Source: Alisma plantago-aquatica (Eukaryota; Streptophyta; Magnoliopsida; Alismatales; Alismataceae). From it: a DNA stretch of 64,000 nucleotides. The notes beneath the pieces were generated by a model. It saw nothing but the letters and a program-made list of their open reading frames with translations. It did no database searches and had not been told where the DNA came from. The DNA lies in contig OY856409.1 of the NCBI GenBank assembly GCA_963693085.1, forward strand, positions 665,847,591 through 665,911,590, read 5' to 3'. Positions 35,697 to 45,914 of the stretch are shown in pieces. The position numbers were made by a program, and so were the translations under genes. How positions within the stretch are numbered: the stretch's first letter is position 1; every line of letters begins with the position of its first letter.

Positions 35697-35989
35697 TCTC
35701 AGGGATCATGCATCCTTGGCAGCAGACCTGATTAGTCCTTTTCATCACAAGGGAGAGGATTCCGTTAGAGTGTTTGTTCTTCTATTTATGGAGGTTAGTT
35801 GAGACCTCATGTCTTCTGTCAAATCTACGAAAAATAAGGACATGAGGTTGTTAGATATTGGCACATGTTCGACACCACATATCAGAGCCCTGAGATTCCT
35901 AAAACCTTACTTGAAGATGTTGTAACCGAATAGGCTAAGGCTCTGGAAGCTATGCTGATCACTGATCAGGAAAAAATTGACCCCAATGA

Positions 35990-38320
35990 GTGCCATGTTG
36001 ATTCAGGGGTGACGAATCATATTGCTCAGACTTCAGGTATATTAAAAAATATCATCTCCTATTAAGGATCTGATTGCATAATGATAGGATATGATACCTT
36101 TCTTCCAATTACACATACAAGAAGCACTCACATCATTCATACTACTCCTATTCCTCTACAAAGAGTACTAATTGTCCCTAACATACAACAAAATTTATTA
36201 TCTATTGCTCATCTCACTCATGACTTCCCATATTATTTCATGTTCTTTTGGGATATTTTTCTGATAAAACATTTGTAGAACCACAAAACACTGACTCAAG
36301 GAGCACTTAAAGGGGGAATGTACACAATCAACACATCGTGTCCAAAGGGATTCTTCACTCTCAAAGGAAAGGTATCCACGACAACAATATGTCATAAGTG
36401 GCTAGGATATCTTCATACAAAAATAAAAAAAGTGCTTGGAGAAAAATAAGTTGATTTAATCAACAAATAAGGACTTTCAATTTTGTAATAGTTGTCTACA
36501 TGGTAAAAGCAATAGGTTAATTGTGTTGAACAATCACATGATCTTGATGATAAGCATTCTAGTCACGATTGTCTTGATGACTTTAGCAACACAGTTGTTG
36601 ATTTAATATACATCATAATGATAATGTTGCACCTATAGCTATTTTTTAATGTGATAATGATGATTCCAACAAGAGTACTTTGTCATTAAACAAGTCCAAC
36701 TGGATGCCTACTCTTATTAACACTCATTCTATGGTCACCATACTTAAAGCAAATCCAAACTTATCCTTATCATCCCAGCTCACCATCTCTCTTCCCAAAC
36801 TATATGTAGTGCTCTTCAAGAGCCCAACTGGGTTTCTGCAATGCAAGAGGAGCTGAAAACACTTCACTCAAATAATACATGGACTCTTGTGTGTCACCCA
36901 CAACTCACCCATATTGTTGATTCAAAATGGATGTACAAAATCAAGCTAAAAGTTGATGATTCTATTGAACGTCTAAAAGTAAGACTTGTAGCTAAAGTTT
37001 ATAGTCAAGAAGAGGGATTTGACTATGTTGAAACCTGAGGTCATGTAGTCAAAGTTGCTACCACATGTGTTGTTCTCACTCTTGCTACAGGTTTCCACTA
37101 GGATCTCTTATAGATTGATATCTGTAATGCAATTGTGAGTGGAGATCTAATTGAACCAATATATGTGGATCAACCACCAATATTCAAACATTCCATACAT
37201 CTTGACTTTGTGTGTAAGCTTAACAAAGCCTTATACGGCTTGAAACAAGCTCCAAGAGCATGCTTCAACAAGTTAAGTGACTACCTATTGGATTATGGCT
37301 TTATTTGTAGCACTGTTGATCCTTCGTTATTCATTTTCTCTGATTCAAAGACACGCCATTTACCTTCTGCTTTATGTTGACAATAATATACTCACAAGAA
37401 ATGACTATGGTTATCTTTGGTCCTTTCAAAAAGATCTGAGAAATGTTGTCAATCTACGAGATCTTGGATCTCTACATTACTTCTTCTTAGGAATACAAGT
37501 TCTTCGTCAACAATTAAGCTTATTGGTTAGTTAAGAAAAATACATCTTAGAAGTTTGAACCAAGCTGATATGTTGGATTGTAAGCCTGCATCTACACCCA
37601 TTACTCTCAATTATCACCGGGAAACCTCTAGGATGCCTCTGCATGATCCTTCTTTTCCGCCAACTTGTTGGATGTCTTCAATACATCACGATCACATATT
37701 TGATATTGCTTATGATGTGAATACAACATGCCAACATCTTGCCTCACCATGTGAAACACATTTGCTCTTGGTTAAATGCATTCTTCGGTACTTGAAGGGC
37801 TCTCTGTCATATGGTCTCACTGTAAATCCTTCTTCATCTCTTCATATCACATCTTATAATGATTCTGACTAGGCTAGATGCCCTTCTACAAGAAGGTCGA
37901 CTACTGGATTATATATATTATTGGGAGCTACATGTGTATCTTGGAGTGCAAAGAAACAAATGACTACAACTCGCTCTAGTTGTGAAGCAGACTACAGAGC
38001 CCTTGCACCACCAACAACTAAAGTGGCATGTCTCTGGTTCCTTCTTCAAAACCTTGGAATAGCTCTCACTAAACTAGTTGTTCTTCTGTGTGATAACCTG
38101 AGTGCACTCCAGCTGACTATAAATCCACTATTCCATGCCCGTGCAAAGCACATCAAAATTGACTATCACTTTGTGCAAGATGACGTTGCTATGAAGCACA
38201 TCATCACTGCTCATTTTTCATCACCGGATCAAACTTCGGACATCTTCACCAAAGAAATGATGAAGGTTGTCTTTCAACATCTCCGCGCCAAACTAGGATT
38301 TCAGTATACCTTGCCCAGTT
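35990..38320 (+). pseudogene. Copia pol remnant; integrase core deleted, RT and RNase H broken
   Basis: A protease-like DSGVTNHIAQ (about 36000) and a gag-pre-integrase remnant (to about 36530) are followed within 300 bp by RT (MQEELKTLHSNNTWTLV at 36841). The integrase core, over 1 kb in intact elements, is therefore gone. RT continues through LNKALYGLKQAPRACF and a frameshift to YVDNNIL, where the second catalytic Asp of YVDD is Asn. RNase H motifs (SWSAKKQMTTTRSSCEADYRAL, FHARAKHIKIDYHF) run to about 38300. At least five stops interrupt it. Confidence 0.88.
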
Positions 38321-38323
38321 TGC

Positions 38324-38334
38324 GGGTGGGGGAA
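38324..38334 (+). other. Copia polypurine tract
   Basis: GGGTGGGGGAA directly precedes the 3' LTR. Confidence 0.7.
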
Positions 38335-38336
38335 GT

Positions 38337-38626
38337 ATTGGTTGAACAAAGATTCTTTCACGTTATTTTTCTATCCTTAGTTCTTATTCAAGTGTAATAT
38401 GCTCTCTTTTCTAAAAAGCCCACCGGGTACCAATGTAGAAGAATGGTCCATGTATAATCGATTGGGTCTAGTGCATATATAAAAGGACTCTATGTACATT
38501 TCATTCAGTGAGAACTCAATTGAATGACACAAGGTTCCTCTTGTTCCCGCTTTTTTCTTTACATTTATTTCCATTCTCTCTCTTCAATCGTCTAGGGTTT
38601 TCTTATTTCCTCCCCCAAACTTTTAA
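38337..38626 (+). repeat. Copia 3' LTR
   Basis: Homologous to 34565-34857. It ends near CTTTTAA. Divergence of well over 10 percent by eye indicates age. Confidence 0.75.
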
Positions 38627-39265
38627 TGCAACTGTCTTGGCATGTCCAACTTGCTGGAACACACTTTTTTAGTTTTCAAATATGTTCGTGCGTAATTACT
38701 GGACACTCATTGAAATATACCAAAAGATACCCAAAGAATGTCGATTTTGCAGTTGAGATTGCATTCAACAGATGATTAGAGAAGTCAGTAAGCACTAGAT
38801 CCCCAGCCAATCCGGCAGTCCTTCCATCCACTTGTGCCCAAAACGTGTTTGCTCCTCACATTCCACTCTCGCGCCCCAATTTTACCAGGAAACCCATTGC
38901 TAGCCGCTCCTTGTCTCTTGCCTCTGTCTCGCCCTATCACCCTTCGCCGATTCCAATCCTAGTCAATCACAAAACGATCATCCAATCCAGCTCGCCCCAG
39001 GTTTCTATTGAGATTTTGCCTCCTGTCACTTTGAAACCCCTAGCAGGTTCAGCGACAACGACTCATGATCTCCCCTTCTTCCCTACACAGCCTCTGACGG
39101 TTGGTTAAGTCTCAACATAGAACTACGTCCTCGTTTGGTTCTGAGATGGGACTATCCATCCATGATTATCCAACATGGTAGAGTGGCCGCTCATCTTTTC
39201 TTGAGTGCAACGATTAAAATGATGGCGGGGCTGGCTCGTGTTTGCTAACTTCTGTCCGGAGCTAA
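38627..39265. other. Flank between copia and gypsy elements, short unrecognised ORF
   Basis: About 640 bp of apparently unique DNA. A plus-strand frame at 38845-39108 (87 codons) is Ser/Pro-rich with a basic start, vaguely like an organelle-targeting leader. Nothing else supports it as a gene. Confidence 0.2.
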
Positions 39266-39617
39266 TGGAGCTACGCAGATTGTAGCGAAGCTTCCTTCCA
39301 ACTGAAGAACCTGCAGGAGAAGCTATTGTGGTGATATTGGAAAGGGTCAGAGGCAGACGAAGGAGTTTGAGAAAGAGAGACGTGGGAGTGTCACAAAGGG
39401 GTTTTGTTATTCGGAATTGAGAATATTCAAGTACAGGATACCCCTTTCAGTTGGGTCGACCTAGGTTTATACACCCGACTACTATAGCGGCATCCAACAC
39501 AGCCACAAGGGCTTTACAACGGACTCCTCTTATTTCGATATACTGTTGAGCTAACTTTTAACAGACTTAACTGCTTATCGTCTGCTAACCTCAGTTCCAG
39601 CTAACAAACTATAATAA
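39266..39617 (-). repeat. Gypsy 3' LTR (about 350 bp)
   Basis: Plus-strand TGGAGCTACGCAG... through CAGTTCCAGCTAACAAA, matching 49076-49417 at roughly 90 percent by eye. Confidence 0.85.
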
Positions 39618-39620
39618 ATA

Positions 39621-39632
39621 CCATCCCCCTTC
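39621..39632 (-). other. Gypsy polypurine tract
   Basis: GAAGGGGGATGG on the minus strand overlaps the end of pol, in the LEDKVILKGDG-like C-terminus, and directly precedes the 3' LTR. Confidence 0.75.
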
Positions 39633-39840
39633 AGAATAACCTTGTCCTCAAGGTTAAGTCAGAAACCAGTGTTGTTACTAGAACAAGGAACAGGACATAA
39701 GCTCCATTGGTGGCTCGCTAACTTCCTGTATTGTTGCCGGTCATTTTGCGTCTGGAAAGGAGCTGATGGAAAGTGTTGTTGAAGCTTGTATAAACTTTCC
39801 CAAGTTGCTTCTGATTCATCTTTCCCTGTCCTTTGAACAT
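39630..39840 (-). pseudogene. Gypsy pol C-terminus
   Basis: Minus-strand frames give ESEATWESLYKLQQHFPS and then LEDKVILKGDG, the chromodomain-like end of this gypsy type. It is separated from the integrase by the TRIM. Confidence 0.7.
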
Positions 39841-40184
39841 AAGCCCAGGAAAGCCCAGGACCTTTCCCAGAGCTGAGCAGTCCCAAAACCAATTGACAAT
39901 AGGTGAAGGAACCACACACCTTATAAGTCCAGGACCTTTCCCAGAGCTCAGCCGTGTGTGACAATTCTAACATCCCCCCTCAAGTGCAGCCACTTTTGTG
40001 TGCTTGCACTTGTTCTTTTTTAGGTAGGGTGTGGTCCTCACACTTGTCTCGTGGGGTCCGCTCTGATACCATATTAGAATGTGTGATATTCAACTCAAAA
40101 CCAATTGGCAATGGGTGAAGGGACCACACACCTTATAAGCCCAAAACCTTTTCCAGAGCTCAGCGGTGTGAGACAATTCTAACA
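39840..40184 (-). mobile_element. TRIM (terminal-repeat retrotransposon in miniature)
   Basis: The right LTR at 40072-40184 (113 bp) and a rearranged left LTR ending at 39972 flank about 100 bp. That core holds only a primer site (TGGTATCAGAGC, minus strand, 40060-40071) and a PPT-like GAGGGGGGA (39973-39981). There is no coding capacity, as expected for a TRIM. The outer part of the left LTR is replaced by a partial extra copy of the CCAGGACCTTTCCCAGAGCT segment. It sits inside the 3' end of the gypsy pol. Confidence 0.8.
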
Positions 40185-41339
40185 TCTTCTTTCGATCATC
40201 TACCATCCTTCTCTCTAGTATTTTCTCGGGCACAACTAGTTGTTCCCTTGGTGCTTCTGGGCACAACTAGTTGTTCCCTTGGTGCTTCTGACAACTCCTG
40301 CTGATCTTGCTTGACCTAACTTCTTCTTGAGAAGGGAAACATGGAAAACCGGATGTATAGTAGCAGAAGCTGGTAACTTTAATTTGTATGCTACTGCCCC
40401 TATTTTCAGAATCACTTCAAATGGCCCAGAGAACAATGGACTCAAGTTTTTTTTTTCTTCGCTGCACCAGTGATCCTTGTCTGCAGAATGGTAACTTGAG
40501 GTAAACTAAATCACGAACAGCAAATTGTCTATCACTTCTTAGCAGATCTGCAAATTTTTCATCTGTCTTGTGTCTTCTTCAGGTTAGTTTGTGACTCCTT
40601 TAGCAAGCCATCCCTGGTTCTTAATGTCTAATCTACAGCGGCTACCTTAGACTGACCTGGCACATAAGAGAGCAATGTAGGTGGTGGTCTTTCATATACC
40701 ACCTCATAAGGTGACATTTTTGTAGATGAATGTGGGGCTGTATTATAGCACCATTCAGCTCAAGGTAAGTAATTTGCCCAGTCATGTGGTTTACGGGCAC
40801 AATAACATTGTAAGTATAATTGTAATCCTTTATTGAGAACTTCACTGTCACCATCCGATTGAGGGTGATAAGTTGTACTCAGTCTCACTTGAGTTCCTTA
40901 GAGTTTATAGAATTCTTGCCAAAAGTTGCTAGTGAAGCAGCCTTGGATAATCGTTCCACCACTACGAGAATCACTGAGTGCCCACGTAACAGTAGTAAAG
41001 CATCAATAAATCTGTGGCAATGTCACTCCATATCTGAGTAGGTATAAGCAATGGCTGTAGAAGACCTGGAGGTGGACAATTTTCATATTATTTTCCTGAC
41101 ATACATAGCATTCACGAATATACTTCCTTAGTTGCCCACAAATGCCCTTCCACCAAAAAACCTCTCAGTTTATGTAAAGTCTTCTTAGAACCTAAATGCC
41201 CTCCTGTGGTTGTATTATGCATCTCATCCATAGCTTTAACACTCCAGTCAGAGTCCAAACGCAAAATCACTTTCCCTTTTTTGAGGATTCCATTTCTTTG
41301 TTGGAATTTGCCTGTAGTTGTTCTGTGTCCAATTTCTTT
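40185..41339 (-). pseudogene. Gypsy integrase, broken
   Basis: On the minus strand the HHCC region (HNTTTGGHLG with RECYVCQ, about 41230-41090) is followed by a damaged core (TYHPQSDGDSEVLNKGL near 40870-40820, and CYNTAPHSSTKMSPYEVVY). The C-terminal part [20 protein letters not shown] and [15 protein letters not shown] (40445-40330) follows. Several stops and frameshifts are present. A 31-bp tandem duplication (about 40230-40291) is specific to this copy. Confidence 0.85.
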
Positions 41340-42654
41340 TTAAGTTGCAATTGTTAACCCAGAATTATCTACACATGCCGAACAAAGCCCAGCGGACTCC
41401 TCGCAACCACTTACAGCTACCAGATCGGAGAATGAGTCCATCACATAACTGTACGTGCGTGATTTCCGAGTGCAGACGCAGTCACCCTGCAGATCCACAA
41501 TTCTAGGATCTACCGTTCCGGTTGTTGTAATCATGAACCAATGTATATTGTATATCTCTGTAAACTGCTATATAAGCATGACTGAATGTGAATAAAAACA
41601 TACAGCAATATAGAACTGTTTGGTTTACTCTTACATGGTACCAGAGCCATAGTCCACCCTTTAACAGCTCGAGCATGGCCTCTTCCAACTCCTCGTCTGC
41701 CTCCAATACTTCTTCCGGCTTGAATAATGAAGCAATGCCTCTGCCCTCCCTCAAACACGTTACTAATTTTCTTTCTCTTAAACTTTCTCCCACCAATTAC
41801 TTACTCTGGAAAACGCAACTTCTACCACTTCTTCGCACTTACAACTTCCTAGCAATGGTTGAAGGACAAGATCTTCCACCACCAATCACCACCGGCAATC
41901 CTCCCGCCCCCGAACCCGGCATACCATGATTGGCTGCACCGTGATCAGCAGGTTCTTAGCTGGCTTGTTGCCTCCCTTTCTGAAGCAGTTCTCCCACTGG
42001 TCGTCGGCTTGGATTCCTCCCGCTCCGTCTGGCAAGCCCTTAAACGGGCCTATGGTGCTCCCTCTCACGCTCCTATGCTGCAGCTTCAGACGCAGCTCCA
42101 GATCATCCAAAAAAAAGATGCCGGCGTGTCCACTTATCTTCGTGAAGCCAAGTATCTCTTTGATGAACTCGCAGCTGCAGGCCACCCACTTCCTCAAGCT
42201 ATGTTCAATGCCATTTTATTTAACACCCTGCACGATGAATTCGGTCCGCTTGTCTCCACTTTATCAGCTCGTCCCGAGCCCGTCTCTTTTGAAGAACTCC
42301 ATGGATTGTTCGTTATTGAAGAGATACGCAGTCATTCTAAACAGCTTTCCTCGCCGCTGGCTAATCTCATTCTCTCCGGCACGCCTTCCCTTGGCTATCG
42401 CCCACTGTCTACTACCGCACGTGGCCGCGGTGGCAACTCTTAATCAAACCGCCCCTGTCCAGTCTGTGGTGTCTAAGGCCATAGTCCATACCGCTGCCGC
42501 TTCGGCCGTCGTCAACCACGTCACATGCCCATGGCCAACCACATCAGCGCACCGTCCTCGCTTGGCTACTCTGGGCTGCCGCCGTCCTCGTATGGCTACC
42601 CTACACCGCCACCGTCGTCGCTCGGCTACTCTGCACTTGATCTTGGTTATTAAG
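41340..42654 (+). mobile_element. Ty1/copia LTR-gag fragment inserted in gypsy pol
   Basis: Contains an LTR 3' part ending at 41635 (TTACA), a primer site TGGTACCAGAGCC at 41636-41648, and gag, then stops before any pol. TTAAG occurs at both edges (41340-41344 and 42650-42654). Removing the insert with one TTAAG leaves the gypsy frame continuous, which supports a duplication. The outer end starts TTGCAA rather than TG, so the boundaries may include deletions. Confidence 0.65.
41675..42500 (+). pseudogene. Copia gag with zinc knuckle, broken
   Basis: From ATG 41675 it reads LKLSPTNYLLWKTQLLPLL and PPPITTGNPPAPEP. It shifts frame near 41915 and continues with HDWLHRDQQVLSWLVASLSE, VWQALKRAYG and DAGVSTYLREAKYLFDELAA. 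A stop is at 42441-42443, after which a CCHC zinc knuckle (CPVCG, then GHSPYRC) is still readable with one internal stop, then a Ser/Pro/Tyr-rich stretch. This is the UBN2-type Gag of Ty1/copia elements. Confidence 0.85.
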
Positions 42655-43100
42655 AATCCAAACTTCTTTTGAACATGCACCGAAATGGATTGCAGCATAG
42701 GTACATTTTCTATGAGGCCATCTTTCATGTCACTCCTAGACAGTGCATCAGCTACTTTATTTGCTGATCATATCTTATACTCAATTACATAGTTATAACC
42801 CATGAGTTTGGAGAGCCACCTCTGGTGTGTAGGAGTATGTAATCGTTGGTCCATCGTGTATTTGGTACTTCTTTCACCAGTCCTTATTATGAACTTAGAA
42901 CCCACAATGTAGTGCCTCCATTTCGTAACTGCCAACAGGATTGCGTGACTTTCCTTTCGTAAATCGACCATCCCAGTTGTCTTCCTTTTAAAGCTGAGCT
43001 CAAAAAAGCAATGGGTCTACCCTGTTGCATCAGTACTGCCCCAACTGCAAACCCCGAGGCATCAATTTCTATGATGAATTCATGTTCAAAGTTAGGCACA
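42655..43100 (-). pseudogene. Gypsy RNase H, broken
   Basis: Minus-strand motifs FIIEIDASGFAVGAVLMQQGRPIAF and KWRHYIVGSKFIIRT, then LSKLMGYNYVIEYKI and ADALSRSD-like sequence. Frames change twice. RNase H removes RNA template during reverse transcription. Confidence 0.85.
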
Positions 43101-43434
43101 TATCCGATTTGGAAAATTAAATGGATCTTCGCCGACCCGTACGACTTGGATTTCGGATCCGATTAGGAATCCGATTACTCTTTCTGTATCTATATATATG
43201 TACACCCTTGTTAGGGTTCGGCAATCATCCTGTATTCTTCTTTGACGGCTGCCGCCGTACACAGGGTGTCCCTTTGTAATATTTTCTCTGAAATAGTGGA
43301 AATCTCGTCCCCTCCCGTGGACGTAGGTCATCTCGACCGAACCACGTAAATCCTGTGTTTTGGTTGTGTGATTGTTTCTCGTTTCTTGTTCTTCCGCTGC
43401 GAAATCGTCATATTCTCGCGTTCAACTCTTAACA
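43101..43434 (+). repeat. Partial solo LTR (copia type) in gypsy pol
   Basis: About 334 bp that interrupts the gypsy reading between RT and RNase H. It has a TATATATATG box (43185-43194), a CCGTGGACGTAGGTCA...CCGAACCACGTAAATC segment typical of copia LTRs, a CTTCCGCTGCG segment and a CTTAACA end. The 5' terminus lacks TG, so it is truncated or decayed. Confidence 0.6.
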
Positions 43435-44095
43435 TAATCTCTTTTAACTGAAGGCTTTAGATGTTGTCTCATCCCACTTAAAATTCTTCTTCTTCAACAA
43501 GTTTGTCTAAGGATGTGCAATTAATCTATAACTTTGTATAAACATCCTCTAGCATCCAGTCAACCCCAAGAATCCCCTCAGAGCTTTAATGTTCTTGGGA
43601 GTGGGCCATTCTTGGATGCTTACAATCTTGGAAGGATCAACAACTACCCCTTTAGATATTACATGACCCAAATATTCCACAAAATCTGCTCCAAATTAAC
43701 ATTTGCTTCTCTTCACATACAACTGATTTCTTCTTAACAAATCAAAGTCCACTTTTAGATGATGTATATGTAACTCATCACTAGTACTATACACAAGTAC
43801 ATCATCAAACAAATACAAAAAATAAACTTCCTCAGAAACTCCTTGAAAATGTCGTTCATGAGGGCCTGAAAGGTTGCTGGAGCTTTGGTGAGACCAAAGG
43901 GCATGACCATGTATTCATAATGTCCGTGGTGTGTTCTCAAAGCTGTTTTTGGAATGTCTTCATCTATTACTCTCACTTGATGATAGACAGCCCGAATATC
44001 CAATTTAGAGAATATCATGGAACCATGTAGTTCATCCAATAACTCATCTATGCTGGATATCAGAAATTTATCAGGTACTGTGATCTGGTTCAATC
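43435..44095 (-). pseudogene. Gypsy RT core, broken
   Basis: On the minus strand [36 protein letters not shown] and [19 protein letters not shown] are followed by a frameshift and then FDDVLVYS, the active site. Downstream connection-domain residues follow toward 43440. The N-terminal RT half lies at 47105-47360, beyond the 3.0-kb insertion. Confidence 0.88.
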
Positions 44096-45297
44096 TGTTA
44101 GGAATTGTGGTGGGTAAGTGACGATGCTCTGCAAGACTAAAGGCACAAGATTTAACGTGGAAAACTCTCCCCAAGACTAGGAGAGAAAAACCACGCGGCA
44201 ATACCGACCAACAAGCAATATGTAATCTGAATTACAACTCACACTGCCCAGATTTAATTGCCCCTAAATCTGGGAGGCTCCCCCTGCCCGAGAACAAAGA
44301 TAAGGAAGAACGGAATTACACCCAATGTGTACAAACCCTCTCTTTTTACTTTTTGTCGTCACGACACCACTGCCGCTGCTGGGACTGCTTGTTGTCGCTG
44401 CGACTGTTGACTGGGTCGCTTCTTCTGCCGTTGTCGCGTCACCAATAGTGTGCCATCAACTGGTATGCGTCTTCCTGCTCAGATCCGCCGTCGTAGTTGA
44501 TGCACCACCTATGTGTCGCCGATTGATGTGCATCCTCCAATGACTGGACAGTCCGCGATCATTTCTGTAGCCACCGACTGATGAGTGTCTTCCTCTGCTC
44601 GGATCCGCGGCCGTAGTCAATGTCAATGTCACATCACCAACAAAGTACTACCAACTGATGTGCGTCCTCCGCTACTCAGACCCACCTCCGTTGTCGATGC
44701 ACTGCTGTTGTGTTGCCGACTGCCAACCGCTACTTTACCTCAAGACAAAGTCGTTGGCCCTCTCTCATCCATAAGAGAGCTGCACTGTTGGTGCACCCAA
44801 TGTGCCACCAACTGTCAGCCGCTACTTTGCTTCGAGGCAAAGTCGCTGACTCTCTCTTACCACAAGAGAGCACCACCAGTTGTTATTGTTTTCTGGCTCT
44901 TCTACCACAGAAGGCACCAACAACCAACAACTGGTGGGATCACACACCAACCTGTGGGATGATCTCAATGGCCTCTCCGAGGGCCTCTATTTATAGGCCT
45001 CTATTTATAGGCCTCCATGCATGTGATTGCAACCAGGAATTCTAGTCCTAGTTCAAATCCTAGTCCAACTCCATGTTGCATATAGCCACCTTTTTTCTTC
45101 TTGGACTCGAGTCATATTAGGATTGGCAACACAAAATACCAACTCCAATTAAATCCTAATCCAATTCTAAAGGTGCACGTAAGGAGCCATCATCTTTCCT
45201 TCTTGGATTTAACTTCCATTAGGATTGGAAACACAAACCAACTCCTAATAAGTCCAAATCCCAATAGGACATGGGCCGGAAACTTCTGATCCCAACA
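44096..45297 (-). repeat. 3' LTR of the non-autonomous element (1,202 bp)
   Basis: Plus-strand TGTTAGGAATTG...GATCCCAACA, near-identical to 45915-47104. It has a private 14-bp duplication (GGCCTCTATTTATA at 44982-44995 and 44996-45009) that doubles the TATA box. Confidence 0.93.
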
Positions 45298-45309
45298 ATC
45301 TCCCCCTCC
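45298..45309 (-). other. Polypurine tract of the non-autonomous element
   Basis: GGAGGGGGAGAT on the minus strand, abutting the 3' LTR. Confidence 0.8.
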
Positions 45310-45900
45310 GGCCCATGAGGGAGATTTTGTTTTCAGCGATCATCTGGAGTATCTTCTGTATCCTACCACCCCATGTGATAGATACAATCTCCTCAAATAT
45401 GTCAGCACCATGTTGTTTTCATCCCTCTTCTTGAAGTCCCACCTTGACTTCACTTTGTTTCCAAGCAACAGAGAAGAAGTATCTTGACCACACTGCTTCT
45501 CTCTCCATGCCCACACCTGGAACTTTGTCTGCTCCCCCTGATCGGTCAATCGAGCCCTCCTGGATGAAAACCATATTTCTGGCCTTCTGCAGTAAGCTTC
45601 AGAAACCTTCTTATGACGCTCCCCCTATCGATGTAACTCTACATCAAGAGTCTGATCCTCCAGCTTGGGTGTAGCAACTACATCTTCAATGTATTGCCCT
45701 CCTTCCTCACACGTGTGCTGTCTCGAGAAAGTATTTGGAGCGACCTTCTCTAACTGGGAGCCGTCCTGCTGCATATTGTTGTCCTCCAGATTGAATCTCG
45801 CATCTCAAACATGCGGCTATTCTGTGATCGCTTTTTGTCAACGTTGCCCTTCCTATCTTCAGATGCCATCTCACTACGCCCACGAAATCCTTCAAACCTT
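45310..45900 (-). other. Internal region of the non-autonomous element
   Basis: About 590 bp, with only short frames on the minus strand (for example 45913-45707 and 45549-45340) that show no motif I recognise. It may hold remnants of gag or be purely structural. Confidence 0.5.
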
Positions 45901-45912
45901 GCTCTGATACCA
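45901..45912 (-). other. Primer-binding site of the non-autonomous element
   Basis: TGGTATCAGAGC on the minus strand, 2 nt inside the 5' LTR (tRNA-iMet type). Confidence 0.88.
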
Positions 45913-45914
45913 CT

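Larger units (their letters stand above)
34565..38626 (+). mobile_element. Decayed Ty1/copia element
   Basis: Two related LTRs of about 290 bp, a tRNA-iMet primer site, gag, protease remnant, RT-RNase H remnant and PPT, in copia order. The LTRs are clearly diverged and there are many stops and frameshifts, so the insertion is old. No convincing target duplication was found. Most of the integrase is missing. Confidence 0.85.

Noticed and set aside
39125..39175. Terminal inverted repeat of a DNA transposon (GTCCTCGTTTGGTTC) with a partner near 49438
   Set aside because: Similarity to CCAAACGG near 49442 is too short and no duplication is evident.
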